Shown here one piece after another: positions 5,939-6,295 of a stretch of 6,295 bases of DNA. The notes beneath the pieces are model-generated. The model had not been told where the DNA came from, made no database searches, and saw only the letters and a program-made list of their open reading frames with translations. The position numbers and the translations under genes were made by a program. Numbering within the stretch: the first letter of the stretch is position 1; each line of letters opens with the position of its first letter. Source of the DNA: an uncultured Actinomycetes bacterium (GTDB lineage: Bacteria > Actinomycetota > Actinomycetes > Nanopelagicales > Nanopelagicaceae); the NCBI GenBank assembly GCA_903839585.1, contig CAIMCU010000079.1:1-6295 (forward strand), written 5' to 3'.

Positions 5939-6295
5939 TTACTCGCTCTGACGTTCGAGAGATGACCAGATATGAGCTTGAAGCTCCTGTCCCTCTGCAG
6001 CCATGTCGTATGCAAAGAAGAGCTCGCCTGCAACAAGTCCGTAGAGACGAACACCTGCTGTAACAATCTTTGCCGATGGTGATGAGTAACCCTGATCCAT
6101 CACGAGTTGAATCTTTGGACCATCAAACTGTCCCACCCAACCCTCTGTAATTCCTGTGTTGTGAGAGATGAGAACTTCAAGAACATTGTTTGGTTTAACG
6201 CGCCAAAAACCTGTCTCTGATGCAGCGGGGCGGATGATTTCGCCATCCTTATCGATAATCCAAGAACGTGAGTAGTAGTTTAAAAATGGACGTCC
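5939..6295 (-). CDS. Nitrobindin-type heme protein (peroxynitrite isomerase), 5' end outside window
   Basis: The frame stays open from the right edge to the TAA at 5939-5941, giving 118 residues of a C-terminal part. An internal ATG at 6136 should not be taken as the start, because recognisable family sequence lies upstream of it. The match is to the THAP4/nitrobindin heme-binding beta-barrel family (DUF1794, FABP-like). Evidence is RPFLNYYSRSW (visible residues 2-12), SETGFWRV (26-33), VLEVLISHNTGITEGWVG (38-55), AKIVTAGVRLYGL (75-87), LFFAYDMAAEGQELQAHIWSSLER (92-115). His108 in the last block corresponds to the axial heme ligand. Members such as Rv2717c bind ferric heme and turn peroxynitrite into nitrate. 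The N-terminal GxWxGxG motif would lie outside the window. It starts a tightly packed run with the asparaginase and mshA, which suggests a nitrosative-stress context. Confidence 0.87.
   Translation of the reverse strand, partial: GRPFLNYYSRSWIIDKDGEIIRPAASETGFWRVKPNNVLEVLISHNTGITEGWVGQFDGPKIQLVMDQGYSSPSAKIVTAGVRLYGLVAGELFFAYDMAAEGQELQAHIWSSLERQSE

Noticed and set aside
5939..6136. Separate 65-residue protein starting at an internal ATG
   Set aside because: The frame continues open to the window edge and the upstream codons encode further nitrobindin-family sequence, so it is the tail of a longer gene.

Overview
This window looks like a piece of chromosome from an actinomycete-lineage bacterium (Actinomycetota) with a compact genome. 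Three things suggest this. It carries MshA, the first enzyme of mycothiol synthesis, a thiol made only by Actinobacteria. It carries a 160-residue CarD with the mycobacterial-type key residues. Gene order matches the tubercle bacillus at two places. Base composition looks balanced rather than GC-rich, intergenic gaps are tiny and neighbouring genes overlap. That would fit a streamlined aquatic actinobacterium such as the Nanopelagicales (acI) or a small freshwater Microbacteriaceae, but the lineage is an inference, not something I can prove here.

Layout: all genes but one lie on the minus strand. Read in the direction of transcription from the right edge there is a five-gene run: a nitrobindin-type peroxynitrite isomerase (its 5' end is outside the window), an Asparaginase_II-family asparaginase, mshA, a YbjN-domain protein and gpmA. 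Spacings are 2, 17, -1 and 17 nt, so this is almost certainly one operon. A single plus-strand gene, a small LpqE-position lipoprotein, converges on gpmA with a 41-bp overlap of the coding ends. The lipoprotein gene is divergent from carD across a 113-bp region, which holds the only clear promoter signals in the window. carD is followed by a fused ispDF and then cysS, which runs off the left edge.

How the genes work together: carD-ispDF-cysS combines an RNA-polymerase-binding regulator, two steps of the MEP isoprenoid pathway and cysteine charging. The same block with a divergent lipoprotein is known as Rv3580c-Rv3584 in Mycobacterium tuberculosis, with ispD and ispF as separate genes there. 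The mshA-ybjN-gpmA part matches Rv0486-Rv0489. Here the two blocks, far apart in M. tuberculosis, are joined tail to tail. The nitrobindin and mshA genes suggest a nitrosative/redox-defence flavour to the five-gene operon, with housekeeping glycolysis at its end.

I see no mobile element, CRISPR array, tRNA or rRNA, and no convincing undescribed system. The points most worth a second look are regulatory or residue-level: overlapping palindromes in the divergent promoter region, a hairpin covering the cysS translation start, a charge swap in the conserved IspF C-terminal motif, and a lipoprotein that has lost every possible copper-binding side chain.
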